A stretch of 29,170 bases of DNA from Guillardia theta CCMP2712. Taxonomy: Eukaryota > Cryptophyceae > Pyrenomonadales > Geminigeraceae. Positions 1 through 9,772 of the stretch are shown piece after piece (the stretch's first letter is position 1; every line of letters begins with the position of its first letter). The stretch is taken from positions 1-29,170 of the forward strand of contig NW_005434387.1 of assembly GCF_000315625.1 (NCBI RefSeq), read 5' to 3'. A program made the position numbers and the translations under genes. The notes under the pieces are model-generated. The model was not told where the DNA came from, did no database searches, and worked only from the letters and a program-made list of their open reading frames with translations.

Positions 1-57
1 AGTGATTTAAATCTCTCATGATCATGATGCAAAGATATCAACAACAAGACTTGCTGG

Positions 58-3000
58 TTACCCGTAGAGTGGAACTCCAAAGTATGGGATCGATTGGCGC
101 TCAATCTGAAGGAGGGAGGGTTCTTGAAAGCAAGGATTGTGCATCGGCCAGACATTGTAGAAAGTAGGTTGGTCAGCTTGAAGAAGCTGCTGCTCCCTCT
201 GATCGCCAAAATCAGGATAACATGTGCAATGAAAAGAATCGTCGCTAACTCCAGAATCTCAAACAAACAGCACCTCACTGTCACAGTCATAGGCATTATG
301 GTCGTACACTTTGACATCGATGATGCCATTTCATGTGATACAAGTCAAGTCAAGTCAAGTCAAGTCAAGTCAAGTCAAGTCAAGTCAAGTCAAGTCAAGT
401 CAAGTCAAGTCTCAAGTTACGACCTCGCTCATGTTCTCGTCGGGTTTGATAATTCCCAACTTGTTCATCTGCTCAATCACTTCTTGCACTTGGCGGGTCC
501 GATCGGAACTGCTCCTGGCCGAGGGAGCAAGGCACAGAAATCTGCGCAGTGGCATGAGACGAGGAGAGGGGAGGATGAAGAGGAGAAGAAGAAAGCTCAG
601 CAGCAGCAGCAGCAGTTGTACATTACCCAGTTTGCATGGCTCCCGTGTTGACATCGCATGTTCCAAGCGAGCAAGTAAACAACTTGTCGTTGCCCTTTGA
701 TGTACAAACATATCAAATCATGAGATGCACACAGTTTCCTTCTCACAGGCAGTAAGATCATTTCAGCCGCTATGCTTTCCCCAATGTATCCGATCTGAGG
801 ATATGGTTGAGTGATGGTGATTGACCAGATTGAAACAAGAAATATAAGACTAAACAAGGCAAGCAAAAGTCACCAAATTAAATTACAACACATTACAACA
901 TTTCGCAGCATCAATGCACAAAGCAAGTGATAAACCTGTCTTGTTCCAACGAAGACCGGGATGTAACCAGTAGGGCTGTAAGCGTTGCAATAGTTGATGA
1001 TGTCAAGATAGGTGATAGGGGTTTGACCATTTCCAAGAGAGTTTTCTCGAAGACATCGGCGAAATTCTTCGAAGGAAATAAACCCATCGCGATCAATGTC
1101 CATGGAGCCAACAAGTTGATCGGAGAGAGAGAGGGAGAGGGTGAAGCTGAGGTCTTTGAGAACTTGGCGAACTTCTTGTGCCGTCAACATACCCTTGTCA
1201 CTTTTGTCCCACCTGGTGTGAGACTGTCAAGTATTGGCATGACAATAGAAGGGAGGAAAGAAAATGGAACAATGACGGGCATGGGTGTCATTCTGATCAA
1301 AAGAGGAAGATTGTACAGCAAAAACAAGAAATCGAAGGAAGAACAAGAAAAACTGATGGCCCAAGAAGAAGCATTCTATGAACAGTAGGAAAGATACACT
1401 ATGGTCGTTGTCGCAAAGATACTCAACAATGCTACTTGGATAACATGAAAGACATTAAATCGTGATTCCAAACCTTAAGAAGGTATCCAGTAAGATCTTA
1501 TCAACTTCATCATCCTGCTCAACAGTAAACCAAAGGAACCGAAGATGTCGCGGAACATTCACCGCCATCAATGAAGTGCTCCACTTGTCCAGCATGTTCT
1601 GAGTGCAGCCGTCAGCTGAAGTCGATCGGTTGAGGAGTTTTCAGACTTGTCTGATCAGCGTCGTTGTCAGCCCCTCGGGTCGAAAAGGAGCCACGTCTGC
1701 AGTACGGGGAGGCAGAAACCGGTCGATGACCTTTGCGATGTTGTAAAAGAGACAATCAGCAGGTGTGGAGGTAGCGGAACAATGATCAGAGATTCGAGGA
1801 AGAGTGAGAGTTCACAGGTTGATTACCTGAGTTATCTCTTTGAAGACATCGAGTTCGTGTTTAGTCGAGTCTATCACTGTTGTGCGATCTTTGAAAATCT
1901 TCATGACCTGTCCGCGTCGTCACAAACAGTTCAACATATGTCATCCTTCACTTGGTCAAACGTCTCATGATGAACTTTCAGCCTGTCAGAGACATAGTTG
2001 TCAAGGTGGTGGTTGAGGTCGGGACAAAAACAATCAAACTCAACAATCAAACTCAACAATCAAACTCAACAATCATACTCAACAATCAAACTCAACAATC
2101 AAACTCAACAATCATACTCAACAATCAAACTCAACAATCAAACTCAACAATCAAACTCAACAATCAAACTCAACAATCAAACTCAACAATCAAACTCAAC
2201 AATCAAACTCAACAATCAAACTCAACAATCAAACTCAACAATCATACTCAACAATCAAACTCAACAATCATACTCAACAATCAAACTCAACAATCATACT
2301 CAACAATCATACTCAACAATCAAATCAGACCTTAAGTTGATCGCATCAACAGTGTCGTCGATCCTTCGAATCAAGTTCGTCTCAACCTAAAGTGAAGCTT
2401 TGTCAAGGACTGAGATCAAAAAGAGAAGCAAAAACGCTCAAATGCGATCAAGAGGGAGGTTGGAGAGGAGAGGAGAGCCAGAGAACGATAGTACAGCATG
2501 GGGAGGAGGAAACAAGATGTGATAGGAAAGAGGAATGGAAGGTTGAGTGCTCAGCAGCAGGAGGTACCTCAGCAGGGGCAGGGTTGAACTTCGGGTGATA
2601 AATGATTCCTGCTCAAAAACATTTCACCATGATCGCAACTCAAGACGGCAGGGAGTAAAGAACAGGAGCAGGAGCAGGAGCAGGAGCAGGACCTGTGGTC
2701 GGATCGAACGCCCTTCCTGCAGCGCAGCAAGTCATCTCAACAGCAGCATGACGACTGAAGCATCGAACGAGCGACACTCACCCGAACACCACTCTCGCAC
2801 CACCTCGTCCGGTCGGTCAAGTATGATGACGTGATCAGGAATGATCTTCTCCTCTATCAGCATCTTTGCCTGCATGTCAATCAGCAAGCAGAGTCAGCAA
2901 CACAACAACCCTTGTCAACCTGTTCCACGGTGCGAGGAAAGCCGTCAAGTATCCATCCATGGTAGATACAATCATCCTACACCTCCATCTTCACTGGTGC

Positions 3001-3810
3001 ACAAGGGAAAGGCAGCGAGCAAGCGCAGCATGTCCTACTCACTTGCTCGATCCTCTTCTTCACTATCGAGATCACTAGGTCGTCGGGAAGCAGCTTCCCC
3101 TCCTTGACATACTCGAACGCCCGCGCTCCCAGCTCCGACCCCACTTTCATCTCTGCTCGCAGCAAATCCCCTGTGCTAATGTGCACGCACCGATACTTCC
3201 TGCTGATCAGCGGAGCCTTCGAGCATGGTCAGCATGAGACAAGGCACCGGACTTGGTCAGGACCTGTGTTCCCTTGCCTGAGCAGGGTTTTCCTGCTAGT
3301 AAGATGCGAACCCCGTACGCACGGGAGGTAGGATTGCTCTCCTTTCGACGCTCCTCGACTGTCGACCCTGAGGCTCGAGGTTTCAAGATCAATGCGAGCA
3401 AGCGAGCATGCGGGCGCTCTTACCGACTTCTCTTGCTTGCATTCGCCAATGTGGCGGGAAACTTCTGCTCTTGACCCGCTGGGGACATGGTCAAGTCGAC
3501 AAAACTCCAATGCAATGACCAAACCGGAATCGTCCATGAGCGAGACAGCAGAGGAGAGACGTGCTGGCATCTTTGAGTGCAATCAGAATCTCTCTCACGA
3601 GGAAGACTCTGCTGAGGATGATTCCCTCACCTTCCTTGAGCTAGCTTGATGCCGTCATGGTTGAAACGATTGACTGTAGAAGACCAAGAATCAAGGATAA
3701 CGGTCGGAACATTCGTAGGACTCGAACTTACGTTGCACGATGAAGGATTCGCATGCAAGAACGAAAGAAAGTAGAGAAATCACGTATAACAGCACCGAAG
3801 GTAGTGACAT
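58..3810 (-). CDS. Adenylate kinase with C-terminal EF-hands (many exons)
   Basis: Interconverts ATP + AMP and 2 ADP; the C-terminal EF-hands suggest calcium sensing. Visible kinase motifs, in order: P-loop GKPCSGKGTQ (exon 3264-3341), VHISTGDLLRAE (exon 3043-3216), GWILDGFPRT (2920-2976), nucleotide-binding and lid segment with DPTTGIIYHPKFNP (2782-2869, 2693-2716, 2568-2608), RRIDDT (2331-2386), RLKVHHET (1952-1982), and 1827-1907. The lid and the RL-HH region resemble plant plastid adenylate kinases. Further exons are 1647-1730, 1563-1598, 1474-1514, 936-1212 (EF-hand loops DKSDKGMLTAQE and DIDRDGFISFEE), 733-794, 421-541, 279-308 and 58-198, ending in TAA. Codon phase agrees at every junction from the P-loop exon to the stop, giving at least 473 residues. 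The 5' end is less sure: exons 3732-3810 (signal peptide) and 3631-3673 fit each other, but the link across 3345-3630 is unresolved. Kinase identity is near certain; the far N and C termini are inference. Confidence 0.85.
346..415. repeat. (TCAAG)n pentanucleotide microsatellite
   Basis: About 13 direct copies of TCAAG in an inferred intron (309-420) of the adenylate kinase gene. It is near perfect, so recent in origin. Confidence 0.95.
2030..2325. repeat. 13-bp minisatellite, about 22 copies
   Basis: The unit is CTCAACAATCAAA, with a recurring variant in which CAAAC becomes CATAC. The array fills most of the inferred 348-base intron 1983-2330 of the adenylate kinase gene. Reading frames through it encode only Asn/Thr/Gln/Ser/Ile/Leu repeats and are not genes. 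Confidence 0.95.
3732..3810 (-). other. Signal-peptide exon, probable 5' exon of the adenylate kinase
   Basis: ATG at 3810 opens a 26-residue segment with a hydrophobic core (LLYVISLLSFVLA) followed by CES-FIVQ, then a GTAAGT donor. A strong acceptor (TTCTACAG) at 3674-3681 joins in phase to a short basic exon at 3631-3673. Cleavage after CES would place Phe at +1, the known mark of stromal import in cryptophytes and other algae with complex red plastids. Assignment to the kinase rests on strand, distance and phase; it could instead be a separate short gene. Confidence 0.45.
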
Positions 3811-3889
3811 GGTTGGCCCAATCCAAGAAACACTCAAACACACATTCGAAATCCTGCCGTAGCTTTCAGCCGTCATGGATGAGATCCCT

Positions 3890-4010
3890 CTCGTCCCTTC
3901 CCTCCCCTCCCCTCCTCTCCTCTCCTTCAACTCTTCCTCTTGCTCATTCTTCTCCCCTCCCCTCCCCTCCCCTCCCCTCCCCTCCTTCCTCCGTCCCCCT
4001 CCCCTCGCCC
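3890..4010. repeat. CCCCT/CCTCT polypyrimidine tract
   Basis: Tandem CCCCT and CCTCT pentamers lie just upstream of the adenylate kinase start on the other strand. It is a strand-asymmetric low-complexity tract that could adopt triplex DNA. No gene is visible here. Confidence 0.8.
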
Positions 4011-4139
4011 CCTACTAGCATTTTCGCATCTTTGCTCTTTGCTGATCCAAAAATTCTTTCCCCTCTTCCTTCAGCCCCTCATCCCCAACACCCCAAACAC
4101 AGTTTCCAGCCCTCATCCCCGCTCAGTCACCGTTCGATC

Positions 4140-4215
4140 ACTGGCCGGTGACCGGCCGGCCCGGGGCCGTCACTGAGGGGGCCGCTCGGCCGGCCCGGGG
4201 CCCGGGGCCCGGGCT
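4140..4215. repeat. GC island rich in CCGG and CCCGGGCC palindromes
   Basis: A short block of nearly pure G+C with overlapping GGCCGG and GGCCCGGG palindromes. It contains GGTGACC and GTCACTGAG. Similar islands occur at 14255-14315, 23205-23335 and 25460-25740. Confidence 0.6.
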
Positions 4216-4820
4216 CACTCTCCACTGTGACCTCCGACTGGCCAGACCCTATTCAGTCCAAACACCGTCCAACAATGAGTCTCCGGCTCCGTGTCACATC
4301 CGGGCCTCACGACCGTCGCAGGGCTGGAAGCGGCCGAGCCTGGTTCAAGTTTCAACTTCCGAAGTTCGGCGTTCAAGAAGCCGTACTCTAGCGACAAGGA
4401 CTTGAGGTTTAACTTGAACCCTCCTACAGCAGCTCTGCCTCGCAACGCATCGGTAGGAGCCATTCTTGCCTTTGACAGTGATGTTCTTGAACACATCCCA
4501 AACTGTCACAAGTTCAACGGTAGGCTGAGCCATCATTGGATTGGCTGAGCCGGGGTAGGAGGAATTCTAATCGAAAGAAGCCTGAAGCCCATTCGCGTTG
4601 AAAACGGCAAGCACCAAGGCAGGTACAAGGAAACACCTGTTCAATGAAGTGTCGATGGAGAAGGCGATGCCGGGGATCAGAATGAAGCGAGTGTAGGAGA
4701 AGAAGCGGAGAATGGAAAAAACCCGGCTAGGTTGTAAAAGAAGAAAGGGGGTGGGGAAATCGAAAACTGCCATCAATCAGGACAAGCCATATCCTCCCTG
4801 CTCTACCAGAACCCTGTGAA
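4216..4820. other. No secure gene; possible exon fragments
   Basis: Open frames on both strands cover 4291-4548 (+) and 4215-4536 (-). Some minus-strand stretches, such as FKLNLKSLSLEYGFLNAEL, look protein-like. I could not join them into a phase-consistent model or recognise a family. Confidence 0.3.
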
Positions 4821-4849
4821 GGTTGCTTGATAAACATGATTCCCTTTCT

Positions 4850-5210
4850 CTTGCTGTTGACAGATTTCGAGCCAGCATGGCAAATACGAGCATGTTTGAT
4901 ACCGTTGAAGATGTTTGTTACAACCTTGCAATTCAAGTCGAAACTACGGATGATGCTAGGTGGCATCCCAAACAAGTTCTACTACAAACTCAGTTTAGGA
5001 TGAGAGGCGAAGAACAACAAGGTGGAGTGTTTGTAAGGAGAACGAGGAATGCGCTATCTGCTTGCAAGGCAGGGCTCAGTTGGCACTGATCCCTTGCGGA
5101 CATGCGTCTGTGCGATGCCTGTATGGAAGCAGCAGCTGTGAGGGAGTTTCCGATGTGCTGGTCTGAACCCACAGGAGTTTGTAAGATCTACAAGGTCGGA
5201 GATTGAATGC
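4850..5210 (+). pseudogene. Degraded RING-finger fragment
   Basis: From about 5032 one frame reads ECAICLQG followed by ALIPCGHA, the first half of a C3HC4 RING (CxxC and CxH). The next frame then reads RLCDACM...FPMCW...KIYKVGD before a TGA near 5204, the second half of the same RING. The two halves are one frame apart, so there is an indel near 5107. One zinc-ligand Cys of the last CPxC pair is Phe, and the Arg that usually follows is Trp. Upstream, an acceptor-like site at about 4862 opens a frame with protein-like sequence through about 4990, but its link to the RING is not in phase. This looks like a decaying E3-ligase-type gene; a sequencing error could explain the indel, but not the Cys-to-Phe change. 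Confidence 0.45.
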
Positions 5211-5575
5211 GATGAAGAAGCATTATAATGTGATTAAACGCTCTTGGTACTCCCTTGCTGTAGTACGAGGCTGAAATCGGCATCTTGCCAGATACTTTCT
5301 GATTGAAATTATATCTGCTCTTCCTTATCCTTGCGGAGGCATATCCGTTCCGATAAGAGCTCAACACTGCGACTGAGCTGTTGTAGGAGGGGGAATCTGA
5401 TTCGTCCTTCTATAGATGTCAAGCATGTCAAGATTGATGGAACAGTAGTCCTACTTAACCACCAGTTTATGGCTCTCTCGATCCATGGACATGCTTGCAA
5501 TTGATGGGTTGGTCTTTCGATTTACCGTTGACTCTCATCATCCTCCTCCATCCCCCTCCCTTCGTCCCTCATCGT
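5211..5575. other. Intergenic, nothing recognised
   Basis: Neither strand shows a convincing coding frame, RNA gene or repeat before the pentanucleotide array begins. Confidence 0.5.
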
Positions 5576-6139
5576 CTCGTCTCCTGTCCTGTCTCGTCTC
5601 GTCTCGTCTCGTCTCGTCTCGTCTCGTCTCCTCTCCTGTCTCCTGTCCTGTCCTGTCCTGTCCTGTCCTGTCCTGTCCTGTCCTGTCCTGTCCTGTCTTC
5701 TTGCCTCCTCTCCTCTCCTCTCCTCTCCTCTCCTCTCCTCTCCTCTCCTCTCCTCTCCTCTCCTCTCCTCTCCTCTCCTCTCCTCTCCTCTCCTCTCCTC
5801 TCCTCTCCTCTCCTCTCCTCTCCTCTCCTCTCCTCTCCTCCTCTCCTCCGCTCCGCTCCGCTCCCCTCCCCTCCGCTCCCCTCCCCTCCTCTCCTCTCCT
5901 CTCCTCTCCTCTCCTCTCCTCGCCTCGCCTCTCCTCTCCTCTCCTCTCCGCTCCGCTCCGCTCCCCTCCGCTCCCCTCCGCTCGTCTCGTCTCGTCTCGT
6001 CTCGTCTCGTCTCGTCTCGTCTCGTCTCGTCTCGTCTCCTCTCCTCTCCCCTCCCCTCCCCTCTCCTCTCCTCTCCTCCCCTCTCCTCTCCTCTCCTCTC
6101 CTCTCCTCTCCTCTCCTCTCCTCTCCTCTCCTCTCCTCT
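5576..6139. repeat. Compound pentanucleotide array (CTCGT, CCTGT, CTCCT, CGCTC families)
   Basis: About 560 bases of almost pure pyrimidine (plus occasional G) on the + strand. It is built of successive blocks: CTCGT at about 5575-5625, CCTGT at about 5640-5697, CTCCT at about 5704-5840, CGCTC/CCCTC variants, CTCCT again, a second CTCGT block at about 5980-6037, then CTCCT to 6139. All are pentamers one or two substitutions apart. The long Leu/Ser/Pro and Arg/Glu/Gly open frames here are artefacts of a period that is not a multiple of three. Confidence 0.97.
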
Positions 6140-6337
6140 CACGTGTCCACTTCTGCAAAGTTGTGGGTCAAATCAGGATTTAGCGTCCTTTCCCACCCCA
6201 CCCCCTCATTCCCAACAATCTATCACCCTACTTTGTACCCGTTCATCTCCCTGCAACCTGAGGTCACGATAGGGGTACTCGTCTAATTGAGAGGGGGTGG
6301 AAAAACGCGAGTTTCCCGCCTCCTCCCTCTGCCCGCA

Positions 6338-6488
6338 CTCCTCCTCCTCCTCCTCCTCCTCCACCACCTCCTCCACCTCCACCACTACCTCCTCCTCCAC
6401 CACCACCACCTCCTCCACCACCTCCTCCACCACCACCTCCTCCATCACCACTACCACCTCCACCTCCACCACCACCACCTCTTCCTCG
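6338..6488. repeat. CTC/CAC trinucleotide tract upstream of the RING gene
   Basis: Imperfect CTC, CCA and CAC triplets lie about 150 bases upstream of the start codon at 6641, in the presumed 5' flank or leader of the RING/MBD/LysM gene. Confidence 0.8.
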
Positions 6489-6640
6489 ACCTCGTCATCT
6501 CCATCGATTGTTCCCTCGTCCTCCCGTCATTGATTGACGCATTTTCAGTGACTTTCACAACACTTGCGGAGCAATTTCCCTCGACTTGCTCGCTCTGATT
6601 TGAGTAACAGCGGCTGCTCCGCATTGTAAGCTTTCAGCTC

Positions 6641-9600
6641 ATGTCCAACACCATGGGTACCTACAGCTCTCAAGACTCCCAGCGATTGCAAGCAGCATTT
6701 ACTGTCTACTCCTCCTCCTCGCGCAGTTCGATCTCAGAGTCTTCGAACTCCTTCATGCATTCAGCGTTCGCCACACCCTTTTCTGGATTCATGCAGTCTC
6801 AGGCTTCCTTCTCCCAGGCGAACCAGCCTTCCTCCTTCTGCTCAATCCTACCAGGGCAGCAAGAAGGTTGTATTCCAACTTCAAATCGTTTTCTTTCCAT
6901 CTCAGGAGGAAGTTTTCCTGCACAGCCAGGCCAAATGAGCTACCCTTGCCGTCAGGACGTTTCCCTTCATTCTTCATCCTCTTCGTCGCTGTATCCAAAC
7001 TGCTTCACAAGCAGCTCGAATTTTTCTAGGCCAGTCCCTCCATTCATTGGGGTTCCTAGCGTGCCAGGTGAGCCTCAACCAGCAAACAGCCTAACAGACC
7101 AGGCATGTCAGAGCAAGGTCGCTGGGTCTCCAAACAGTTCACAAGAAAGCTCAGGAGTGGAGGAGAAGCATCGTACTAGTGTGAATGCTTCGACTTCCCC
7201 CTCTCCTGTCCGTAGATCGCTGTCTCCCTCTCCCTCTTCTGTTCCCTCTCCCTCTTCCTCTCCCTCTCCCTCTCCCTCTGCTTCCCTCTCACCCTCTTGG
7301 TCCCCTTCTAGCTCCCGCTCTTCTGCTTCTCGATCAGTGTCTGGTTCCCGCTCGGCATCAGCCTCGGCGTTTGCTTCGGCCTCTTGCTCGGCACCTGCCT
7401 CTACTTCTCCCCCTCCTCCTCCTGTAGCTCCTGCAACCAGTTCGACTGTTCCTGCTCCTTCTCCTCCTCGTGTTGCAGCCTGTGTCGTTGAACCTCCTCC
7501 AAACTCCAATGCTGCTGCTTCTAGCTCACATTCTCCTCCGATGGATTGTTCCACCCCATATCCCTGCCCTCCACTTACTTGCTCCGGGGGACACTCGACT
7601 ACAACTTGGACTTCGATGTCAACTCCAGTCTCAGCTCTGGCTCAAGCGTCAACATTGGCTCAAGTGTCCCTTCCAGCCAACGACTTCGTCGCGGACATGC
7701 CTCTTCGACCCCCTTCTTCGATCTCGACGCCAGAATCATCGTTCACAGGCTTGCCTTCGACCCCTTGTCCTTCTAGTGCGTCGCGTAACAGCAAAAGGCC
7801 GTTCACAGAAGCAGCTCTTGAGGAATGCTTGACTTGCCCGATCTGTCTGGAGCGATACTCGATGGAAGGGAATCGTCAGCCGAAGATCCTTTCGAATTGT
7901 CCCCATACCGTCTGTCTGTCATGCATTCAAGAATGCAAGAAGCCCGAGTGTCCCCTGTGCCGGAAACCCTGTCGGACAAGGGATTACACCAGACTGTCAA
8001 ACAATCCAACTGTGATGAAACTTCTGAATTCTAAGGCCAGTGAAGCTGGTGCTCTTGAAGGAGGTGATGGCAACGATGTGTCCAACCACGAGCAAGAGGA
8101 ACCGGATGAAGAGTCGATGTTCTTCAAACCCAACTCCTCTTTGGCAGAGCTCTATCAAGCTTTCCAGAAGTTTCGAGAAGAGAGCCAGGAGATTGATATT
8201 CGTTGGAAGAACAATGACATCAGTGAAGAAGAAGCAACAATCCAACTGCAGGGAGCCCAAGAAAGGCTGCAACTGGTTAAGAAAAGTTTCGCAAAAGCCC
8301 GACGAAAATCAATCCTTTCCACAAAGAAGGCATGCAAGTCTGTCAAGTCCGAAGACTCTGGAAGTCTTAAGACGTCTGATGTGCATTTGACTTCCAGCAC
8401 ACTCCATTCAAACCAGCAGAACATGTCTCCGTGTTACTCTGAGATTGAACCTGACGGTATGAATGAAGTTTCAAGCTTGAATAGCGCAGCTTTTCCTTCC
8501 AAATATGCTCCCAAAATTTCAGACATGAATGCGTACATCTACAAGCTGAAGGATGATATGATTTGTCTGGCTGAAAGTATCCCATACTCAGCTGTTCACA
8601 CTAAGAAACCTGGGACCTGGAACTCACTGAATAATTGCGTCACTGCCGCATTGGATATTCAGACTCTGAGGACAAACTTAAGATGGATACTGAAACAGAT
8701 CAGAACTGAGTTTCTGATGAAAGATTGGATCCAAGGCAGGCAAGAGTCGTGGGTTTCGCAATGCGAGACGTGTAGATCTCTGAAGCAACTTGAGTCACTC
8801 ATTGACGAGCTTAAATCTCTTGCGATCGATTGGGACAAAGCCAACGGGACAGTCAAGCCGTCAACTTCATCAACGTGGAAAGAGCAGGACGATAGCTCAA
8901 CGCAATCGAAGCCCCCGGAGCCTGAGGTCAAGAAGAAAGAAGATCCTGTCAAGACTGAGTTCGAGCCGCCAAAGAATCCGAGAGGTGTACCTATCAACAA
9001 TCATAAAATTCGCATGCAAGGGCTACCTGCTGGATGGCAAGGAAGCCTGGCACGAGGAAAAGATAGGTACTTGTACACCTTCACCAGCCCCGACGGTCTC
9101 ACAATGACGGCGCCCTCAGACATTCTAAAGTGGTGTGAGCAGTTCCAAGGGATGGAGGCTGACAAACAAAGGAACGCGTTCGTCAAGAGCATACGGGAGG
9201 CAAAGAAAGCTTTCAGGAGAAAGTATAGCACCTTGAAACTTTGCCGGGCAAGAAGGGCCCGAGCCAATACAGGCGACCGACCTCTGCCTGCCCAGCCGCA
9301 GGATCCTGCACAGGATGGTGAATCAGTAAGGAGCGAAACGCAGGAAGAGGAGGACGAGTCCTGTCGAGCGAAGGGATCTGAGGAGGGGAGCGACAAGAAG
9401 AAAGCCAAGTTGAAACGGCAGCTGCTCAACCGGCGGCTGAGGAGGAAGTGGTTGAGGGAGGGGATGATAAACAGGGACAACGAGGAGCTGCCGGAAGGAT
9501 GTCAGTGGTATGTTGCCAACGAGAACGAGACTATAACTGGCATCTCTCGACGGTACAAGCTCGACCCCGAAGTCCTCGTGTCCCTCAACCGCCACAGGCT

Positions 9601-9754
9601 GATGGAGTTGAAGAAGAAGTCGCGCTTCTACGTTGGGACCAAGCTCCTCCTCCCCGACTGGGTGGTGGTGGACAGGAGGGTGAAGGGAAAGTCTGTGGGC
9701 AAGGCTGGTCGAGAGGAGAGCGAGAGAAGGCAAGCTGGGAGCGAGTTGGGGTGA
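6641..9754 (+). CDS. RING finger / MBD-like / LysM-like protein, 1037 residues, apparently intronless
   Basis: A single open frame. The ATG at 6641 is preceded by an in-frame TAA at 6605, which supports the start. Residues 1-390 are Ser/Pro-rich with an SPSPSPS-type tract near 185-245. A C3HC4 RING uses C399, C402, C420, H422, C425, C428, C437 and C440 (CPICLERY...NCPHTVCLSC...CPLC), implying E3 ubiquitin-ligase activity. Residues about 620-735 are helical, with a W...W...C...L..L...L...I.W pattern that loosely recalls the WSD/WHIM modules of BAZ chromatin proteins. Residues about 790-850 (LPAGWQGSL...YTFTSPDGLTMTAPSDILKW) resemble a methyl-CpG-binding/TAM domain. Basic and acidic linkers follow, then a LysM-like fold at about 955-1006 (ITGISRRYKLDPEVLVSLN...GTKLLLP). 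There is no signal peptide, so a nuclear role is likely. The RING is certain, LysM likely, MBD probable, WSD weak. Confidence 0.88.
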   Translation: MSNTMGTYSSQDSQRLQAAFTVYSSSSRSSISESSNSFMHSAFATPFSGFMQSQASFSQANQPSSFCSILPGQQEGCIPTSNRFLSISGGSFPAQPGQMSYPCRQDVSLHSSSSSSLYPNCFTSSSNFSRPVPPFIGVPSVPGEPQPANSLTDQACQSKVAGSPNSSQESSGVEEKHRTSVNASTSPSPVRRSLSPSPSSVPSPSSSPSPSPSASLSPSWSPSSSRSSASRSVSGSRSASASAFASASCSAPASTSPPPPPVAPATSSTVPAPSPPRVAACVVEPPPNSNAAASSSHSPPMDCSTPYPCPPLTCSGGHSTTTWTSMSTPVSALAQASTLAQVSLPANDFVADMPLRPPSSISTPESSFTGLPSTPCPSSASRNSKRPFTEAALEECLTCPICLERYSMEGNRQPKILSNCPHTVCLSCIQECKKPECPLCRKPCRTRDYTRLSNNPTVMKLLNSKASEAGALEGGDGNDVSNHEQEEPDEESMFFKPNSSLAELYQAFQKFREESQEIDIRWKNNDISEEEATIQLQGAQERLQLVKKSFAKARRKSILSTKKACKSVKSEDSGSLKTSDVHLTSSTLHSNQQNMSPCYSEIEPDGMNEVSSLNSAAFPSKYAPKISDMNAYIYKLKDDMICLAESIPYSAVHTKKPGTWNSLNNCVTAALDIQTLRTNLRWILKQIRTEFLMKDWIQGRQESWVSQCETCRSLKQLESLIDELKSLAIDWDKANGTVKPSTSSTWKEQDDSSTQSKPPEPEVKKKEDPVKTEFEPPKNPRGVPINNHKIRMQGLPAGWQGSLARGKDRYLYTFTSPDGLTMTAPSDILKWCEQFQGMEADKQRNAFVKSIREAKKAFRRKYSTLKLCRARRARANTGDRPLPAQPQDPAQDGESVRSETQEEEDESCRAKGSEEGSDKKKAKLKRQLLNRRLRRKWLREGMINRDNEELPEGCQWYVANENETITGISRRYKLDPEVLVSLNRHRLMELKKKSRFYVGTKLLLPDWVVVDRRVKGKSVGKAGREESERRQAGSELG

Positions 9755-9772
9755 AATAGAAGAAACCCAGTG

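Noticed and set aside
346-415. Regular direct repeats that might be mistaken for a CRISPR array
   Set aside because: The pentamers are contiguous, with no spacers, in a eukaryotic gene.
927-1388. 153-codon + strand frame with a Lys/Glu-rich end
   Set aside because: It overlaps the EF-hand exon on the minus strand, whose calcium-loop motifs are unambiguous.
1952-2390. Asn/Thr/Gln/Ser-rich frames of about 130 codons on the + strand
   Set aside because: They read through the 13-bp minisatellite, which lies in an intron of the minus-strand kinase gene.
5485-6286. Long Leu/Ser/Pro frames (+) and Arg/Glu/Gly frames (-), up to 263 codons
   Set aside because: They are by-products of a pentanucleotide array that lacks stops in several frames; no unique sequence or domain is present.
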